From assembly GCA_918797485.1 (NCBI GenBank), contig CAKKNE010000005.1:3038001-3102000 (forward strand): a stretch of 64,000 nt of DNA, in the 5' to 3' direction. The DNA comes from Pelagomonas calceolata (Eukaryota; Sar; Pelagophyceae; Pelagomonadales; Pelagomonadaceae). Shown here in pieces: positions 48,908 through 57,717 of this stretch. The notes under the pieces were generated by a model. The model searched no databases, was not told the DNA's origin, and saw only the letters and a program-made list of their open reading frames with translations. Positions within the stretch are counted from its first letter, which is position 1. The number at the start of each line of letters is the position of its first letter. Made by a program: the position numbers and the translations under genes.

Positions 48908-49381
48908 ATGCCTTCGCAAGAGTACGCCTACGACCCCACCTTAAAACGCGTCGTCTCCCAGGACAGGGTGGACAAGCAGAGGGACTGGCTCACGGCGACG
49001 ACCGAGGGCCTGAGCCGCGCCGGCGCCGACGCCCTCGACGCCGCGGGCCAGTCGATCAACCTCGCGCCGGCCGCGCACCGGCGCCACGAGTCGACGCCCG
49101 AGGTCCACGCCGACGACGAGGTCGAGGAGGACGACTACGCGCCCCTCTTCCCCGCGACGACGCAGGCGCTGGACGAGGCCGTCGTCGCGGTCGGCGACCG
49201 CGCGGCGCGGACGCGGCGCTGGCTCTTTCCCCCGAAGAAGCTCGACGAGCCGCCGCCGCCGCCCCAGTTAAAGCACGCGCAGCCGGCGTGGTGGCCGCCC
49301 TCGTCGCCGCGCGGGCTCCACGCCGCCGAGGCGCCCTCACCAGACCAGTCGTGGTGGTGGGAGCGGCGGGGCCTCGCCTAG
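48908..49381 (+). CDS. Hypothetical 157-residue acidic/Pro protein
   Basis: ATG 48908 begins MPSQEYAYDPTLKRVVSQDR. The product has a helical N-terminal third (VDKQRDWLTATTEGLSRAGA), an acidic stretch (DDEVEEDDYAP) and a Trp/Pro-rich end (QPAWWPPSSP, DQSWWWERRGLA). No membrane segment or known domain is seen. Codon composition matches neighbouring genes, so I think it is real, but I do not recognise the family. Confidence 0.5.
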   Translation: MPSQEYAYDPTLKRVVSQDRVDKQRDWLTATTEGLSRAGADALDAAGQSINLAPAAHRRHESTPEVHADDEVEEDDYAPLFPATTQALDEAVVAVGDRAARTRRWLFPPKKLDEPPPPPQLKHAQPAWWPPSSPRGLHAAEAPSPDQSWWWERRGLA

Positions 49382-49657
49382 CTGTGTAAATTCCTCTCAA
49401 GTTTAGAAAACCACAATGATCTTATTTGCACTATACAACTCTCTGGATAGGCAGCTGTTGCGGGGTGGTCGTTGGTCGGGGATGTTTTTTTCCAAAAAGG
49501 GGGATTGCGATGGTTGCCGAAAGGCGCCGTGGTAGGTCGGCGCCGCGCCGCCGCCCGTCGGTGAGCTCGGGGCGGGGGCGCGGCATCAGCACGTAGAGAG
49601 CTTGGGGTCTCAGCGGGGGATGTCATTCGAAGGGGAAGGGAATTGGTTCTGAAAAAT

Positions 49658-51274
49658 TCAGACGGCCGCCGCGGCGTCGGCGGCGGGAGCAGCATCGGGC
49701 GGGCCCTGGGCCGCGTCGCGGTCCTTGGCGAGCTTGTTGACGGCGCGCAGGATGGCGCGCGCGTCCTCCTCGGGCACGCCCATCTTGACGTAGTCCTCGA
49801 CGCCGTAGTGGAGGCGGCTCAGGTCGACGGGGTCCTCGGCCGGCTCCGCGGGCGGCGGTTCCAAGCCCGGCGGCGGCGGCGTCGGCGGCGACACCGTCGT
49901 GGGCGGCTCCTTGGGCGCGGGGACCGGCTTCTCCGCGGGCGGCGGCGCGGCCGCCGGCGCGGGCGGCGGCACGGCCGGCGGCGGCGCCGAGGGCGCCGGC
50001 GGGAAGGCCTGGGGCTGCAGCAGGGCCGGCGGCGACAGCGGCGGCACGGGCGGCGGCGCGCCGGGCTGCCAGGGCGGCGCGCCGCCCGAGAGGTCGAGGG
50101 TCCCCATCATCGCGCCCATCGCGTTCATCGGCGCGAAGGGCCGCGGCGGGCTGCCGGGCTGGCCGGGGTAGGGCGGCCGCGGCGGCGGCGGCCCGCCCTG
50201 CTGGCGCATGGCGTGCTGTAAAGCAGCTAGACCCGGCGACGGCATCTGCCCGGGGTACTGGTTCGGGAACGCCGGCGGGATGGCCGTGAGGCGCGGCGCG
50301 TTGTAGTGCGGAATGGTCAAACCTTGGGCCGCGGCGGCCTCGACCTGGCGCTGCGTCGTCTCATTCGCTCTTCGAGAGACGTACTGCTGGAACTCCGTGT
50401 GGTAGCGCGTGTCGTGCGACGTCTGGCCGCACAACGCGCAACAAACTAAAGCAGAGCAGCGCCGCGGGTGGACCCTCCGGCAGTTGCGCCAGCCGCACTT
50501 GAAGCACATGGCGACGATATCATTATCGTCGCCCGGTCTTACGGAGGCCCAGTCGTGGACGCCGATGCAGCCGCCGTCGTACCTCGCGCACGGCGAGTCG
50601 CGCGGTCTTATCAACGCGAGCTTGAAGCCCCGCTCCGCCAGGCGCGCGAAGGCTAAACCGAACTGCTCCCGGGGCGCGCCGCCTAGAGCAACGACTAAGA
50701 TCGGAGCCTTCTCGTCCTTGCGGTTCGTGGCATGATCTAAAGCGTAGTCGAAGAGGTCGACAATAATAGGCGAGCGGTCCGTCATGCCCGCCGGGCCCGT
50801 GTCGATCAATAGCACACCAGCAGCTTGGAGGCCGGCTCTCGTGATGGCCGGCAGCGCCGCAACGTCCCCATAGGCCCGCGCACTTCTCACGTCGCCGTAC
50901 AACGATCTAACAGATTGTTTCACGCCCTTGCCCGCGTCCGTGCCGCCCGGCCGGCACCCAGCTAAATCCCAGAACAGGACGCAGCCCGCGCCGCCCGGCG
51001 GCGGCCCCGGGCCCAAGGCTTGGGCGTCGGGCACCTGGTTGGGGCCGATCCATTGGTTCGGTTGACTGCCCATGGGCGGCGGGCCGCCGACGGCGAGCGT
51101 CGGGTCGGCCGAGGGCTTCCACTCCTTGTCGGGGCCGGGCGCGTCCTTGGGCGGGGGGAAGCTCGAGAAGGCGCCGCCCGCCACGCCCGGCGGTAAAGCA
51201 GGCGCAGGCGCGTCCTCGTTCTTGGGCGCGTCGCCCCAGAGGCCCTGGCCCGGGACGAACTCGCGGGCGTACAT
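49658..51274 (-). CDS. NYN-domain (PIN-like) protein with Cys cluster and SAM-like end
   Basis: 538 residues from ATG 51274. An NYN (PIN-like) ribonuclease domain spans about 100-220: VLFWDLAGCRPGG, then VLLIDTGPAGMTDRSPIIVD, ILVVALGGAPREQFGLAFAR and RGFKLALIRP. The acidic metal-site positions are partly kept (WDLAG, IVDLFD), but the canonical SGDxDF is replaced by LGGAPREQF, so activity is doubtful. A Cys/His cluster follows (about 255-291, MCFKCGWRNCRRVHPRRC). After a long Pro/Gly-rich linker, a SAM-like helix pair ends the protein (LHYGVEDYVKMGVPEEDARA). RNA regulation as in MARF1/limkain proteins is a guess from the NYN domain. Confidence 0.6.
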   Translation of the reverse strand: MYAREFVPGQGLWGDAPKNEDAPAPALPPGVAGGAFSSFPPPKDAPGPDKEWKPSADPTLAVGGPPPMGSQPNQWIGPNQVPDAQALGPGPPPGGAGCVLFWDLAGCRPGGTDAGKGVKQSVRSLYGDVRSARAYGDVAALPAITRAGLQAAGVLLIDTGPAGMTDRSPIIVDLFDYALDHATNRKDEKAPILVVALGGAPREQFGLAFARLAERGFKLALIRPRDSPCARYDGGCIGVHDWASVRPGDDNDIVAMCFKCGWRNCRRVHPRRCSALVCCALCGQTSHDTRYHTEFQQYVSRRANETTQRQVEAAAAQGLTIPHYNAPRLTAIPPAFPNQYPGQMPSPGLAALQHAMRQQGGPPPPRPPYPGQPGSPPRPFAPMNAMGAMMGTLDLSGGAPPWQPGAPPPVPPLSPPALLQPQAFPPAPSAPPPAVPPPAPAAAPPPAEKPVPAPKEPPTTVSPPTPPPPGLEPPPAEPAEDPVDLSRLHYGVEDYVKMGVPEEDARAILRAVNKLAKDRDAAQGPPDAAPAADAAAAV

Positions 51275-52047
51275 GCCGTTTATTAGTATGGGTGTGGCAC
51301 CACCGACGCCTCGGGGCTGCCTCGCCCTTCGCGCGGCTGCGGGCCCGCGCGCCTTCGGGCGCCGGGAACACGCGGCGGCGGCTTCGGGGCTGCCTTGCCC
51401 TTCGCGCGGCTGCGGACCGCGCCTTCGGGCGCCGGGAACACGCGGCGGCGGCTTCGGGGCTGCCTCGCCCTTCGCACGGCCGCGGGCCGGCGCGCCTTTG
51501 GGCGCCGGGGGCGCGGTGGCGGCGAGCGGGGCTTCCGCGGGCGCCGGGGCTCCGCGGGGCGGGACGGGGCTGCCTACGCTGGATTGCGGGCGCTCGCAAG
51601 CGCAAAGCTCACCCAGGTCCTAGTAGGTAGAAATCGAGGCTGATGCGAACTTGAGCCCCAACTTGAGGTTCTGGCATCAGATCGATGGTGTGCGTCCGGC
51701 CGGGGCGCACGGCGGTTCGCGGACGCCTCCGGAGCCGGTGATGGACTTTTTCGTCTGCTGGTTGGTTCCGAGGAGACTCCGGGCCCAGAGCCCTCCTGCC
51801 TCTCGCGATCGACACGTCTCCCGGCCGTGCTCGGAGGCTTGCAGACGCTTCCGAGGGTGCCCGGGTGCCTGTGCCGCAGAGCGCCGCAGAGTGGCAGCGC
51901 CTCCCAATCGGCTGCCCAGCGAGGACTGTGATCGTCCGGGAGTGACGCATCACAATATACAATCCATGACTCCTTTCCCAGCATTCGCGCCGGAACGGCG
52001 ACGAGACCGGACTCCGCACTGAGCCCCCTCCCTGCCTCTCACGGAGC
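51275..52047. other. GC-rich spacer with tandem repeat
   Basis: It holds the 70-bp tandem repeat (51313-51527). Frames are open on both strands over the repeat, but none looks like a conserved protein. 51606-52047 shows nothing recognisable. Confidence 0.5.
51313..51527. repeat. Tandem repeat, about 70-73 bp, three units
   Basis: Units begin at 51313, 51386 and 51456, each with GGGGCTGCCT(C/T)GCCCTTCGC; a fourth partial unit starts near 51528. Confidence 0.85.
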
Positions 52048-52785
52048 ATGGCTACTACTGCCGACGCGCGGGCGGCCGCCGCCCTCTTCCAGGCGCGGCT
52101 GAAGCCTGGCACCCGCGTCCAGGCGCGCTACAACGACGGCTCCGGCAAACTCCAGTGGTACGATGCTGTGGTCGTCGTCGGCAGCGCGACGAACGGCAGC
52201 GACGTGCGCGTGCGGTGGATGGGCTATGGCACCGTCGACGCGGTATCCGCGGCGGCCGTGCGGCCGCCGCCGCCGCTGCCGGCCGGCTGGCTCGAGAGCA
52301 CGGACGAAGAGAGCGGGTTCCCCTACTACGAGAACGCGACGACGGGCGAGACGACGTGGGCGCGGCCGGCGCCGCCGCGGCGGCCGGCGCTGCCGAAACG
52401 CGCGGTCGTGCCACACCTACGCGCGGCGGCGGCGGTGGTCGGCGGTGTGCGCGCCGGAGCCGCGGCCTCGCCTTACGCTGGCGCCGCGGCGACAGCGCCG
52501 CGAGCGGGCGCGCGTGCCGTGGTCACCTCGCCGGAGCCCGTGGCGACCGTCGGGGGCTTCGCTTCCAAAAAGAATCGCCGGGCCATTACGAGTGCCGCGG
52601 CGAATTCGCCCGTAGCAATCGTGGGCGGATTTGCGTCGAAGGCGAACCGCCAGGCGATCCGCCGGTCGCGCGCCCTGACTTCGAACATGACTCCCGAGCA
52701 AATCGCGGCCATGGTCGACGCCGCGCGGAGCAATGGGTTCGCGGGCGGCTGTGGCGGCTGCGACTGCGGGGTCGCGGGGTGTTAA
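52048..52785 (+). CDS. WW-domain protein with Tudor/agenet-like N-terminus
   Basis: 245 residues. The N-terminus has KPGTRVQARYNDGSGKLQWY followed by VRVRWMGYGTVDAV, a small barrel of the Tudor or chromo-barrel type. The WW domain (about 79-107) is LPAGWLESTDEESGFPYYEN, then ATTGETTWARP, with both Trp and the YY pair that bind Pro-rich ligands. A duplicated VGGFASK(K/A)NR(R/Q)AI motif follows, and the end is Cys-rich (GGCGGCDCGVAGC). The pairing suggests a nuclear adaptor for splicing or transcription; this is inference. Confidence 0.7.
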   Translation: MATTADARAAAALFQARLKPGTRVQARYNDGSGKLQWYDAVVVVGSATNGSDVRVRWMGYGTVDAVSAAAVRPPPPLPAGWLESTDEESGFPYYENATTGETTWARPAPPRRPALPKRAVVPHLRAAAAVVGGVRAGAAASPYAGAAATAPRAGARAVVTSPEPVATVGGFASKKNRRAITSAAANSPVAIVGGFASKANRQAIRRSRALTSNMTPEQIAAMVDAARSNGFAGGCGGCDCGVAGC

Positions 52786-52928
52786 GATGAACTGTGTGTT
52801 GAAAACCCCACTCCAGGCTCTTACCCTATCCTCACCATCCGACCCGCACGGAGTCTCGCGCTCACATTTGATTTCATTCTGCCTGCTCACATAGGCGCTG
52901 CCCCCCCGTGGCATTTGTGGGTTTCAGC

Positions 52929-53327
52929 ATGTTTCACAGCGGCTTTGGCTACGGCTTTGGGTGCTTCGATGACAGAATCGACCGCAGTGGCTTTGCGGAG
53001 AAGTCGGCAGCGGCCCAGCGGCGAGAGGACGCGGCCAAGGAGGCGTTCAACAAGATCCGCGCCGAGACAGAAGCGAGCGCCACGAAGGACACCATCGTCG
53101 TCCAGCTCCTGAAGCCGTCGACGCACCTGACGCAGCCGTGCTGGTCGGCCTTCTCGAAGCACGTCCGCAGCTTCCCGGGCTGGACGCCGAAGCGCCGCGT
53201 CACGACGGCCGAGGAGAAGCGGCAGCACGGCGAAACGCGCCAAAACTTTATTATGCTCGATCACGCGCGCCCAAAAAAAGGCGGAAAAAATGCACAACGC
53301 CTGGGCGGTGGCCGTGGGCGAGCCTGA
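52929..53327 (+). CDS. Hypothetical small protein overlapping the GT8 gene
   Basis: 132 residues from ATG 52929 (MFHSGFGYGFGCFDDRIDRS), ending in a different frame 38 nt into the next gene. It contains AFNKIRAETEASATKDTIVV and QPCWSAFSKHVRSFPGWTPK, which look protein-like. Two A-runs (A7 at 53274-53280, A6 at 53285-53290) sit exactly where the frame would have to change to fuse with the GT8 protein, so a single longer protein (or sequence error) is possible. Function is unknown. Confidence 0.4.
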   Translation: MFHSGFGYGFGCFDDRIDRSGFAEKSAAAQRREDAAKEAFNKIRAETEASATKDTIVVQLLKPSTHLTQPCWSAFSKHVRSFPGWTPKRRVTTAEEKRQHGETRQNFIMLDHARPKKGGKNAQRLGGGRGRA

Positions 53328-54006
53328 TTTTGTCGCGATGGTCGCGGGGGACCTTGACGTCCAAGCGATCCGAAAGCGAATCGAAGGAATACCGTACGGC
53401 GGCGCCGTCGTCGTCAAACCCGTCGCGGACGTCGCGGGCCCGACCTTCGAGGGCTCGGAGCGCTTCCGGCACACCTACGCGAAGCTCCACGTCTTCAATC
53501 TGACGGCCTACGAGCGAGTCGTCTTCGTGGACGCCGACGCGGTCGTGCTCCGCGACGTCGCGGCGCTCTTTCTGCTCGACCGCGCGAGGTGGTGCGCGGC
53601 CGCGCCCGACCACGGCAATCGCCTCCGGGACGACCCGGTCGCGAAGTTTAACACGGGCGTCCTGTCCGTGGCGCCGAGTGCCGAACGATTCGCCAGGCTC
53701 CTCGCGCGCCTGAAGCGCTTCGAGCTCACGACCGGCCACGCCGCGGCCGGCTCCGACCAGGGCTTCCTCCAGCAGTTCTTCCGCGAAAATGAGGGCTTCC
53801 TGTTGCTCCCGCACGCCTACAACGTCCTCAAGCGCCGCGAGAAGAAGCTCGGAAAGTCGTTCCGCATCCAGGACGTCTTCGTCCTGCACCTCGTCGGCGG
53901 AAAGCCCTGGGAGCCGGGCGACCCGGGCGCGGGCGAGTACCCGCTCTCGCACGGCGCGTGGCACGCGATCCGGCGCGAGTGCGGGTTGCCGGACGACGGG
54001 TATTAA
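53290..54006 (+). CDS. GT8 (glycogenin-like) glycosyltransferase
   Basis: 238 residues. GT8 enzymes transfer sugars from UDP-sugars with a DxD-bound metal. RHTYAKLHVFNLTAYERVVF leads into the DADAVV site; KFNTGVLSVAPSAERFARLL, AGSDQGFLQQFF and VLHLVGGKPWEPGD (the family's HxxGxxKPW) follow in the expected order. The N-terminal strand region is short compared with typical GT8 proteins, so part of it may lie upstream in the frame at 52929 or in a missed exon. No membrane segment is visible. Confidence 0.8.
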   Translation: MHNAWAVAVGEPDFVAMVAGDLDVQAIRKRIEGIPYGGAVVVKPVADVAGPTFEGSERFRHTYAKLHVFNLTAYERVVFVDADAVVLRDVAALFLLDRARWCAAAPDHGNRLRDDPVAKFNTGVLSVAPSAERFARLLARLKRFELTTGHAAAGSDQGFLQQFFRENEGFLLLPHAYNVLKRREKKLGKSFRIQDVFVLHLVGGKPWEPGDPGAGEYPLSHGAWHAIRRECGLPDDGY

Positions 54007-54028
54007 TTCACCACAACTTAGAACACAC

Positions 54029-55693
54029 TCACATCATATTCGGCCGTCTTCCTCCCCGGCGCCGCCTCCGGCGAGGTTGCTGCTCGTCTTCCGCGAGGAC
54101 GAGCTCCTTGACGCGCCCGGCTAGGAAGTCCTGCATCAGCGCCTTCTGCGCGGCGAACTCGTCCCTTCCGGCGGGCGGAGGACACGCCCTTTCGCACGCC
54201 GCCCGCGACGCGAACCGGTTCGCGGTGCCGCCACACCCACCATAAATAAACTCCTCGCACCGGTGCGTCACGGCGTTGTGGAACCAGCTCGGCATGTGTG
54301 CCTTGCACATACCCGTGGCCGCGTGCAAGGAACACACATCCTCCGCACCGTCCGCCACGCCGTCGACGCGACGGTCGCGGCGTGCCGGCGACGCCGTTGC
54401 GCCGTCGACGCGACCCCTGCACAGCGCGTACGCCGCCTCCGCCGTTTCAGGCAACTCCGACGCCACGTCGCCGCTCCCGCCCACATGATTCCCGATGAAG
54501 CTCTTGGCGTAGGGCGTCACGAAGAGTTTGACAGGTCGTTCGAGGCCGCCCCACGCTAGAGCTTGCTCGGAAAAGCTCGAGCCGGCCGTCCCGACAAACG
54601 TATGCGCAGAAGCCAGCAGCAGGAGGTCCACGAGCGGGCCGAGCGCACCGCCGTGGCCGAAGCTCACGCCCTTGTCTCGCTCCGTCTCCAGCTGCTTCGC
54701 CGGCCGTGTAAGACCGCTGTGGTGCAGGTGGTCTTGTGGCGGCGATCCGACCGACGCGAAGTGCATCTTCGCATGTCGCGCTGCGGCCTCGACAACGGTT
54801 GTATCGTCGGCCGTGACGAGTATTGAGCTCGTCTCGCCCAGCCCGCGCGCGCACGCCACAAAAATATCCGAGACGCGCGCCCAACATGCTAAATCCGTGC
54901 AGTGCCGAGCGCGCTTGTGCCGTTGGAGGTACTGCGCCTCGTACTCAATGTTCGTCCGCAGGTGGATCGCCTGTGCACAAACCAACCAGTGAGTCGGGTG
55001 CCCGTGAAAGCTTTTGATTCATGCACCGTGGCTCGCGCTCGCGATACTAAACACCGGACGGTCGAACGCCCGCCGCCTCGCGTCCGCCAGGGCCACCCTC
55101 AGCTGGCCCGACGGCGCGAAGAGCGCCCTTAGCCCGCACGACGCGACGTCCGCGTCGTTGCCAAGGCCCGCCTCGTTCACGACGTCTCGCAGCTTCGGGT
55201 TCTCGCGCCAGCGCACGGACGGGTCGTGGTTCCAGCCGCTTACCACAAGAGCGACGCTCGCGTCGTCGAGCACGTTCCGCAGGTTCATGCCGCGGGCATT
55301 GTTCGCGAGGGGGCGGCGCTTTCCAGGCGTTCGCTCCAGCAGGTCGAGGCGATCCCACCGTATCAACGCCGGCTTTAAGAAAGCGAGCTCGGCTTGACTC
55401 TCTCCATAATCAAGGAGCAATGAACGCTTCGTCAGCGCGGCGAGCGTCAGGCCCGCCCGCACGGAGCGCAGCCGGTTGCCGAGGCCCGCGCGGCCGTGCG
55501 GCTTGACGACGACGAAGCGCGGCGCCACCGCTCCGTCGTGCATGGCGTGCTGCGTCGCGTTTAGCTTTCGAAGCCATGGCTGCGTCGCGCAACTCGTGCT
55601 GCGGAGGCCGCCGCCGAGCCAGCGGAGGTCGTCCCACTGCTCGCGCAGGGCGCTGGCGGCCAGCGTTGTTAGGGCTGCGAGCAGCGGTCGCAT
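54029..55693 (-). CDS. Fucosyltransferase-like protein fused to a Kunitz domain
   Basis: Exons 55693-55037 and 54970-54029, in phase 0, give about 532 residues. A signal peptide starts it (MRPLLAALTTLAASA). GRAGLGNRLRSVRAGLTLAA resembles the nucleotide-sugar loop of GT10/GT11/GT23-like fucosyltransferases; AIHLRTNIEYEAQYLQ and FGHGGALGPLVDLLLLASAH, VGTAGSSFSEQAL are the matching second half. Between about 427 and 481 lies a full six-Cys Kunitz/BPTI pattern (CSLHAATGMC, CEEFIYGGCGG, FASRAACERAC). A glycosyltransferase with a C-terminal protease-inhibitor module is unusual. The intron is an introner element and uses a GC donor. Confidence 0.75.
54971..55028 (-). mobile_element. Introner element forming the fucosyltransferase intron
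   Basis: Intron 54971-55036 (66 nt). Left end CGGTGCATGAATCAA and right end TTGGTTTGTGCACAG match the 15-nt introner ends, and GGGCACCCGACTCACTGG matches the inner right part of the VMP1 copies. The 8-bp duplication is GCGAGCCA (55036-55029) versus GCGATCCA after the intron, so the donor is GC. Splicing gives SIAS joined to AIHLRTN, the normal family sequence. Confidence 0.85.
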
Positions 55694-55956
55694 GGGCTCA
55701 GTTATTCATGCATGTGCCGCGCGTACGAGCTTTTTAGGCTCTTTTGCGGCCGCGGCTTTAGCTAGCGGTATGTAAGACACTAGCGAGCTTTGGCACGGTC
55801 TCTTGGCATGGGCACAGCTATCGCAGACATCCTCACGGCGTGCTCTCACGCTTGACAATAGCCACCCTTTGTTGTGAGTTTCAGTCTCCGGAGCGCCAAC
55901 TCGCCTCCGTCGCCACAAAACCAAGTGCTGCACCGCGCGCGTGCTGCGCAAACTGC
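55694..55956. other. Divergent promoter region
   Basis: It contains a full-length palindrome copy (55761-55784) between the fucosyltransferase and the small membrane gene. No gene is seen. Confidence 0.5.
55761..55784 (+). repeat. Intergenic palindrome motif, copy 9
   Basis: GCTAGCGG, TA, then TGTAAGACACTAGC; the sequence continues GAGCTTTGGCACG, partly shared with 62681-62697. Confidence 0.8.
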
Positions 55957-56133
55957 ATGCAGGACTACAACGGGAAGATCACGTATACCGCGTTCGCGCC
56001 GTTGTTCGTAATCCCGACGCTGCTCGTCGTCGTGCCGCGCTGCCCGGCGCGCTTTCGGTTACCACTGTTCGGAGGCGTCGTCTCGGTCTACGGCTCCTTC
56101 TCGCTCTTCAAGTACTTTGCCAGCGAAGGATAA
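55957..56133 (+). CDS. Small membrane protein, 58 residues
   Basis: MQDYNGKITYTAFAPLFVIP begins a frame with two hydrophobic stretches (FAPLFVIPTLLVVVP and PLFGGVVSVYGSFSLFKYF). The stop TAA overlaps the ATG of the next gene (TAATGATG). The N-terminal charge then two helices would suit a small organelle-membrane subunit, but I recognise no family. It could also be an upstream exon of the dehydrogenase. Confidence 0.45.
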   Translation: MQDYNGKITYTAFAPLFVIPTLLVVVPRCPARFRLPLFGGVVSVYGSFSLFKYFASEG

Positions 56134-57701
56134 TGATGCTCACGCTACTCCTCCTTGTGCGCTGCGCGAGCGCTGACTGGGCCGTCGTGACCGGCGCGTC
56201 GTCGGGCATCGGCGAGCAGCTGGCCCTGCAGGCGGCGCAACGCGGCTACGACGTCGTGCTGCACGGCCGCCGCCGACGAGCGCTGCATCGTCTCAAGAAG
56301 GCCATCGAAGCACAAACAGGACGCAGCACGAAGATGGTCGTCGAGGATTTGTCGTTGCCGCGAGGAGCGAGGCGGCTCCACGAGGCCTGCAAGGGCCTCG
56401 ACGTGCGCCTACTATTCGTCAATGCCGGCGTTGCGAGGGTTCAGCCGTTTATAGGCGATGACGCCGTCGATAAGATGCTCGCTCTGAACGTGCGCGCATC
56501 CACCGATCTTTGTCGGCGCTTCGGGCGCGACATGGCCGAAGCGGGCGGCGGCCGCGTCGTGCTCACGTCGTCGCTCGTGGGCGTCCCGGCGCACGGCTGC
56601 GCGGGCGCCGCGGCCTACGCCGCTTCTAAAGCTTATTTAAGGTCCTTCGGCAACGCGCTGCATGACGAGCTCAAGTCGCAGAAGGTGTCCGTGACTACCG
56701 TGCTGCCCGGCGCCGTCGACACGGCCTTCGCGAGGGCGGCGGACATGGAACGAAGCCTGGTCTTCAGCGTGCCGGGAGGCCGCGCCCTGGGCGTCGTGTC
56801 GGCGCCGGACGCCGTCGCGCGCGCCGCGCACCGCGCGGCGGCTCGGAAGCGACGGGAAATTGTCCCAGGGCTCGCGAACAAGGCTTACGCGCTCTGCGCC
56901 GAGGCCTGCCCCAACATATTGGGCCGCGTCGTGGCAAAGGCGACGTTCGCCCCGGCGCCGCGGGGCTTGGCCCCGCGCAGCAGCGCGGCCTTTATCGCGG
57001 CGCCGGCGCGCTCAACAGCACCGCGGCGCCCGCCATCCCGCTCTGTTCCTGGTAGGGCGGTCGGCTACGGCCTCCTGGGGGTTGTTGGAGGCCTGTCGGT
57101 GGCGAACGCGCTCCAGGACGGCTCGAAGCCGCCCCTGGCCACTGCACCGCCCTACGCGTCAAAGGCCGACTTTTACGCGGCTTGGCGGGCCTCTATAGCG
57201 CCCGAGGCGAGTACGCTGCCGGGATCGGTCTGGGACGGTGAACTTCTCTTCCTGGGGGCGCTCGCGCCGGCAGGAAGCATAGTCACGCACCGCCTATTCC
57301 CGGTGAAAGGTGCGGAGCGCAAGTGGCTCGGCAAGCGCTTCGACCAGCGCGGCGACGTCGGAACGAATCGCTTTCGCCGCAGCGACGACGACGAGGCCCT
57401 CGGCCGCGATTTCTCGTGGTCGATATCGACGTCGCGGCGCGACGGTGAGGAGGCGCTCGTACTGAACTACGCAGCGGCCCCGACGCCGGACCGGCTCTTC
57501 GGCACCGTCCTACGCATGCGCGACGAATTGCGTGAGCTCGAGCCCGGAGTGTTGCTCGGCATCGGATCCATGGCGGCCACGGGTGGGATGCGAAATGGGG
57601 CGCCCTTCATTCTACGGCGGCGCTCCGGCGGCGACGACGCCTCCTCCGAGGACGCGGTGGAAGCGGACGAAGACGTCCTTGTCGACGACGCCGCTGACTA
57701 A
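56133..57701 (+). CDS. Short-chain dehydrogenase fused to a second, plastid-type domain
   Basis: 522 residues from the first of two ATGs (MMLTLLLLVRCASADW, a signal peptide or anchor). The SDR domain has TGASSGIG (20-27), NAG (FVNAGVARVQPF), a catalytic Ser (VVLTSSLVGVPAH) and YAASK; ER-type ketoreductases of the 17-beta-HSD12/KAR group are similar. From about residue 270, FAPAPRGLAPRSSAAFIAAP looks like a plastid-targeting leader, followed by a hydrophobic stretch (GYGLLGVVGGLSVANAL) and an unrecognised domain with GSVWDGELLFLGALAP and GMRNGAPFILRRR. It is either a true fusion or two genes whose border I cannot see. Confidence 0.7.
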   Translation: MMLTLLLLVRCASADWAVVTGASSGIGEQLALQAAQRGYDVVLHGRRRRALHRLKKAIEAQTGRSTKMVVEDLSLPRGARRLHEACKGLDVRLLFVNAGVARVQPFIGDDAVDKMLALNVRASTDLCRRFGRDMAEAGGGRVVLTSSLVGVPAHGCAGAAAYAASKAYLRSFGNALHDELKSQKVSVTTVLPGAVDTAFARAADMERSLVFSVPGGRALGVVSAPDAVARAAHRAAARKRREIVPGLANKAYALCAEACPNILGRVVAKATFAPAPRGLAPRSSAAFIAAPARSTAPRRPPSRSVPGRAVGYGLLGVVGGLSVANALQDGSKPPLATAPPYASKADFYAAWRASIAPEASTLPGSVWDGELLFLGALAPAGSIVTHRLFPVKGAERKWLGKRFDQRGDVGTNRFRRSDDDEALGRDFSWSISTSRRDGEEALVLNYAAAPTPDRLFGTVLRMRDELRELEPGVLLGIGSMAATGGMRNGAPFILRRRSGGDDASSEDAVEADEDVLVDDAAD

Positions 57702-57717
57702 ATGTGTAGCTAACTAA

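Noticed and set aside
51606-52047. Minus-strand frames 51574-51984 and 51609-52112 as genes
   Set aside because: They overlap each other and the start of the WW gene in shifted frames, with no domain or plausible composition.
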